From CADCSY01 sp038255685 (lineage in GTDB: Bacteria > Actinomycetota > Acidimicrobiia > Acidimicrobiales > CADCSY01): a stretch of DNA of 22,794 bases. Positions within the stretch are counted from its first letter, which is position 1. Each line of letters starts with the position of its first letter. The stretch lies in NCBI GenBank assembly GCA_038255685.1, contig JBBSLC010000033.1, positions 1-22,794 on the forward strand. Reading direction: 5' to 3'. Made by a program: the position numbers and the translations under genes. The notes under the pieces were generated by a model. It saw only the letters and a program-made list of their open reading frames with translations, did not search any database and was not told the origin of the DNA. Positions 21,092 to 22,794 of this stretch are shown here, piece after piece.

Positions 21092-22794
21092 ATGTCCGAG
21101 CACGAGCTCGTGATCAGGGGTGGCACAGTCGTCGACGGCACCGGTGCGCCCGAGCGCACGGCCGACGTGGCGGTGCGGGGCGGGAAGGTCGTGGAGGTCG
21201 GTCGTGTCACCGGCACCGGTGCGCGCGAGGTCGACGCGGACGGCGCCCTCGTCATGCCGGGCTTCGTCGACATCCACGCCCACTACGACGGGCAGTCCAC
21301 GTGGGACACCAACCTGGCACCCTCGTCCTGGCACGGGGTCACCACCGTGGTCATGGGCAACTGCGGGGTCGGCTTCGCCCCGGTGCGACCGGCGGACCAC
21401 GACCTGCTCATCGAGCTGATGGAGGGTGTCGAGGACATCCCCGGCGTCGCGCTCCACGAGGGCCTCTCCTGGGAGTGGCGCACCTTCGCCGAGTTCCTCG
21501 ACGCCGTCGACCGCCTGCCCCACGACATCGACGTCGGTGCCCAGCTGCCCCACGGTGCGCTGCGGGTCCACGTGATGGGCGAGCGCGGCGCCCGCCGGGA
21601 GCCGGCAACGACCGACGACATCGCCGAGATGGGGGCGATCGCAAAGGCGGCGGTGCAGGCCGGCGCGCTCGGGTTCACGACATCTCGAACCCTGAACCAC
21701 CGCACGTCCAAGGGCGAGCCGACGCCGACCCTCACCGCCGAGGCCGACGAGCTCGTCGGCATCGCCAACGCCATCGGCGAGGCCGGCACCGGCGTGCTGC
21801 AGCTCGTCTCCGACTTCGCCGACCTCGAGACCGAGTTCGCCATGATGCGCCGCATGGTGGCCGAGTCGGGACGGCCGCTGTCGTTCTCGCTCGCGCAGAG
21901 CCCGGTGCTGCCCGACCAGTGGCGGACGCTGCTCGCTCGACTGAGCGAGGCGAACGCCGACGGCCTCCCGATGGTCGCCCAGGTCGGGGTGCGCGCCGTC
22001 GGGATCCTCCTCGGGCTCCAGTGCACGCTGAACCCGTTCATGGCCAACCCGGTGTTCGCCGAGATCGCCGACCTCGGCCCGGCCGAGCGAGCCCGGGCCA
22101 TGGCCGAGCCCTCGTTCCGCGAGCGGCTGCTCCAGGCGGCGACGAGCGAGCAGGTGCGGGGCCGCCTCGGCGGCCGGCTGATCGGTGCCTTCGACAAGAT
22201 GTACGTCCTCGGCGACCCGCCCGACTACGAGCCCGACCCGTCGACGAGCATCGGGGCCATCGCCGCCCGGTCGGGCGTCATGGCCGAGGAGGTCGCCTAC
22301 GACGTGCTCGCCGCCGACGGTGGCGCCAACCTCTTGTACCTCCCGTTCCTGAACTACGCGGCCGGCAACCTCGATGCCGTCGGCGAGATGCTCGTCCACC
22401 CCCACACCGTCCCTGGGCTGTCCGATGGGGGCGCCCACGTGGGCACCATCTGCGACGGCAGCTTCCCGACCTCGCTGCTCGCCCACTGGGGACGCGACCG
22501 GGAGCGTGGGCGCATCGACCTCCCCACCATCGCGGCGCGGCACTGCCGGGACACGGCCCGCACCGTCGGGCTCCACGACCGAGGTGTCCTCACCCCCGGC
22601 TTCCGGGCCGACCTGAACGTGATCGACCTCGAGGGCCTGCGGCTGCACCGGCCCGAGATGCACTACGACCTGCCGGCGGGGGGCAAGCGGCTGCTCCAGC
22701 GAGCCGACGGCTACCTCCACACGTTCGTGGCCGGAGCCGAGACCTACACCAGCGGCGAGGCCACCGGCGCGCTCCCCGGTCGCCTCGTGCGCGG
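21092..22794 (+). CDS. N-acyl-D-amino-acid deacylase-type amidohydrolase (partial, 3' end outside window)
   Basis: ATG 21092 has a GGGGGAG Shine-Dalgarno. 567 codons are visible and the frame is still open at the window end. It is an amidohydrolase-superfamily TIM-barrel with the opening VIRGGTVVDGTGAP (7-20) and GFVDIHAHYDGQ (57-68), whose H62 and H64 bind metal. GNCGVGFAPVRP (89-100) holds C91, the metal-bridging cysteine typical of D-aminoacylases. SDGGAH (444-449) supplies the catalytic Asp445. The family removes acyl groups from N-acyl-D-amino acids; many actinobacterial relatives are annotated this way without proof, so the true substrate may be another amide. The C-terminal FRADLNVIDLEGL and a Y-D-LPAGGKRLLQRADGY segment are usual near the end, so perhaps only a few residues are missing. 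Confidence 0.9.
   Translation, partial: MSEHELVIRGGTVVDGTGAPERTADVAVRGGKVVEVGRVTGTGAREVDADGALVMPGFVDIHAHYDGQSTWDTNLAPSSWHGVTTVVMGNCGVGFAPVRPADHDLLIELMEGVEDIPGVALHEGLSWEWRTFAEFLDAVDRLPHDIDVGAQLPHGALRVHVMGERGARREPATTDDIAEMGAIAKAAVQAGALGFTTSRTLNHRTSKGEPTPTLTAEADELVGIANAIGEAGTGVLQLVSDFADLETEFAMMRRMVAESGRPLSFSLAQSPVLPDQWRTLLARLSEANADGLPMVAQVGVRAVGILLGLQCTLNPFMANPVFAEIADLGPAERARAMAEPSFRERLLQAATSEQVRGRLGGRLIGAFDKMYVLGDPPDYEPDPSTSIGAIAARSGVMAEEVAYDVLAADGGANLLYLPFLNYAAGNLDAVGEMLVHPHTVPGLSDGGAHVGTICDGSFPTSLLAHWGRDRERGRIDLPTIAARHCRDTARTVGLHDRGVLTPGFRADLNVIDLEGLRLHRPEMHYDLPAGGKRLLQRADGYLHTFVAGAETYTSGEATGALPGRLVR

Noticed and set aside
21044..22720. Long minus-strand frame antisense to the amidohydrolase
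   Set aside because: No recognisable domain. The plus strand has the HxH, GNCGVG and SDGGAH motifs and a good Shine-Dalgarno.

Overview
The window is about 70% GC and densely coded. It carries Actinomycetota hallmarks: a DUF3039 zinc-ribbon protein, a DUF2254 membrane protein, a DUF4916 Nudix-like protein, paired FAS1-like/MaoC hydratases, and GTG starts with 4-bp GTGA overlaps. Gene content (BVMO, acyl-CoA ligase, MFE-2-like SDR, hydratases) suggests a free-living aerobic lipid- or sterol-degrading actinobacterium, perhaps class Acidimicrobiia. That taxonomic guess is inference only. No tRNA, rRNA, CRISPR array, IS element or phage gene was seen. No gene-free stretch exceeds 300 bases; the largest gap is about 265 bases, between the acyl-CoA ligase and the SNF2 ATPase.

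Left part (1-5132): a minus-strand sulfotransferase fragment without its P-loop abuts a plus-strand multicopper oxidase without a signal peptide. The oxidase is translationally coupled to a lipoprotein with an NTF2-like part and a cupredoxin-like part. Next come a GNAT acetyltransferase (-), a small protein with a TQRQ..GKFTR motif (+) and an unusual diadenylate-cyclase-domain protein (-). The last lies directly downstream of an MFS exporter (5142-6491, -), which is preceded by a 64-aa membrane protein (-). These three minus-strand genes may form a unit.

Middle (6947-12934): a DUF2254 membrane protein is followed by a perfect palindrome and a tight three-gene operon: an MFE-2-like SDR, a FAS1-like dehydratase subunit and a MaoC subunit. 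This looks like a 3-hydroxyacyl-CoA hydration/dehydrogenation module. A large hairpin separates it from a convergent DUF4916 gene. A Baeyer-Villiger monooxygenase is divergent from DUF4916.

Right part (12945-22794): genes are a small SH3-like protein (-), a stand-alone proteasome-like Ntn hydrolase with Thr1/Asp17/Lys33 spacing (-), DUF3039 (+), a HAD hydrolase (-) and a fatty acyl-CoA ligase (-). Then comes a plus-strand run: an SNF2-family ATPase, a coupled 97-aa protein, a two-TM membrane protein and a D-aminoacylase-type amidohydrolase that runs off the window end.

The items most worth a second look are the non-canonical DAC protein, the orphan proteasome-like peptidase, the SNF2 operon, the 55-base hairpin and the double 5'-truncation junction near base 150.
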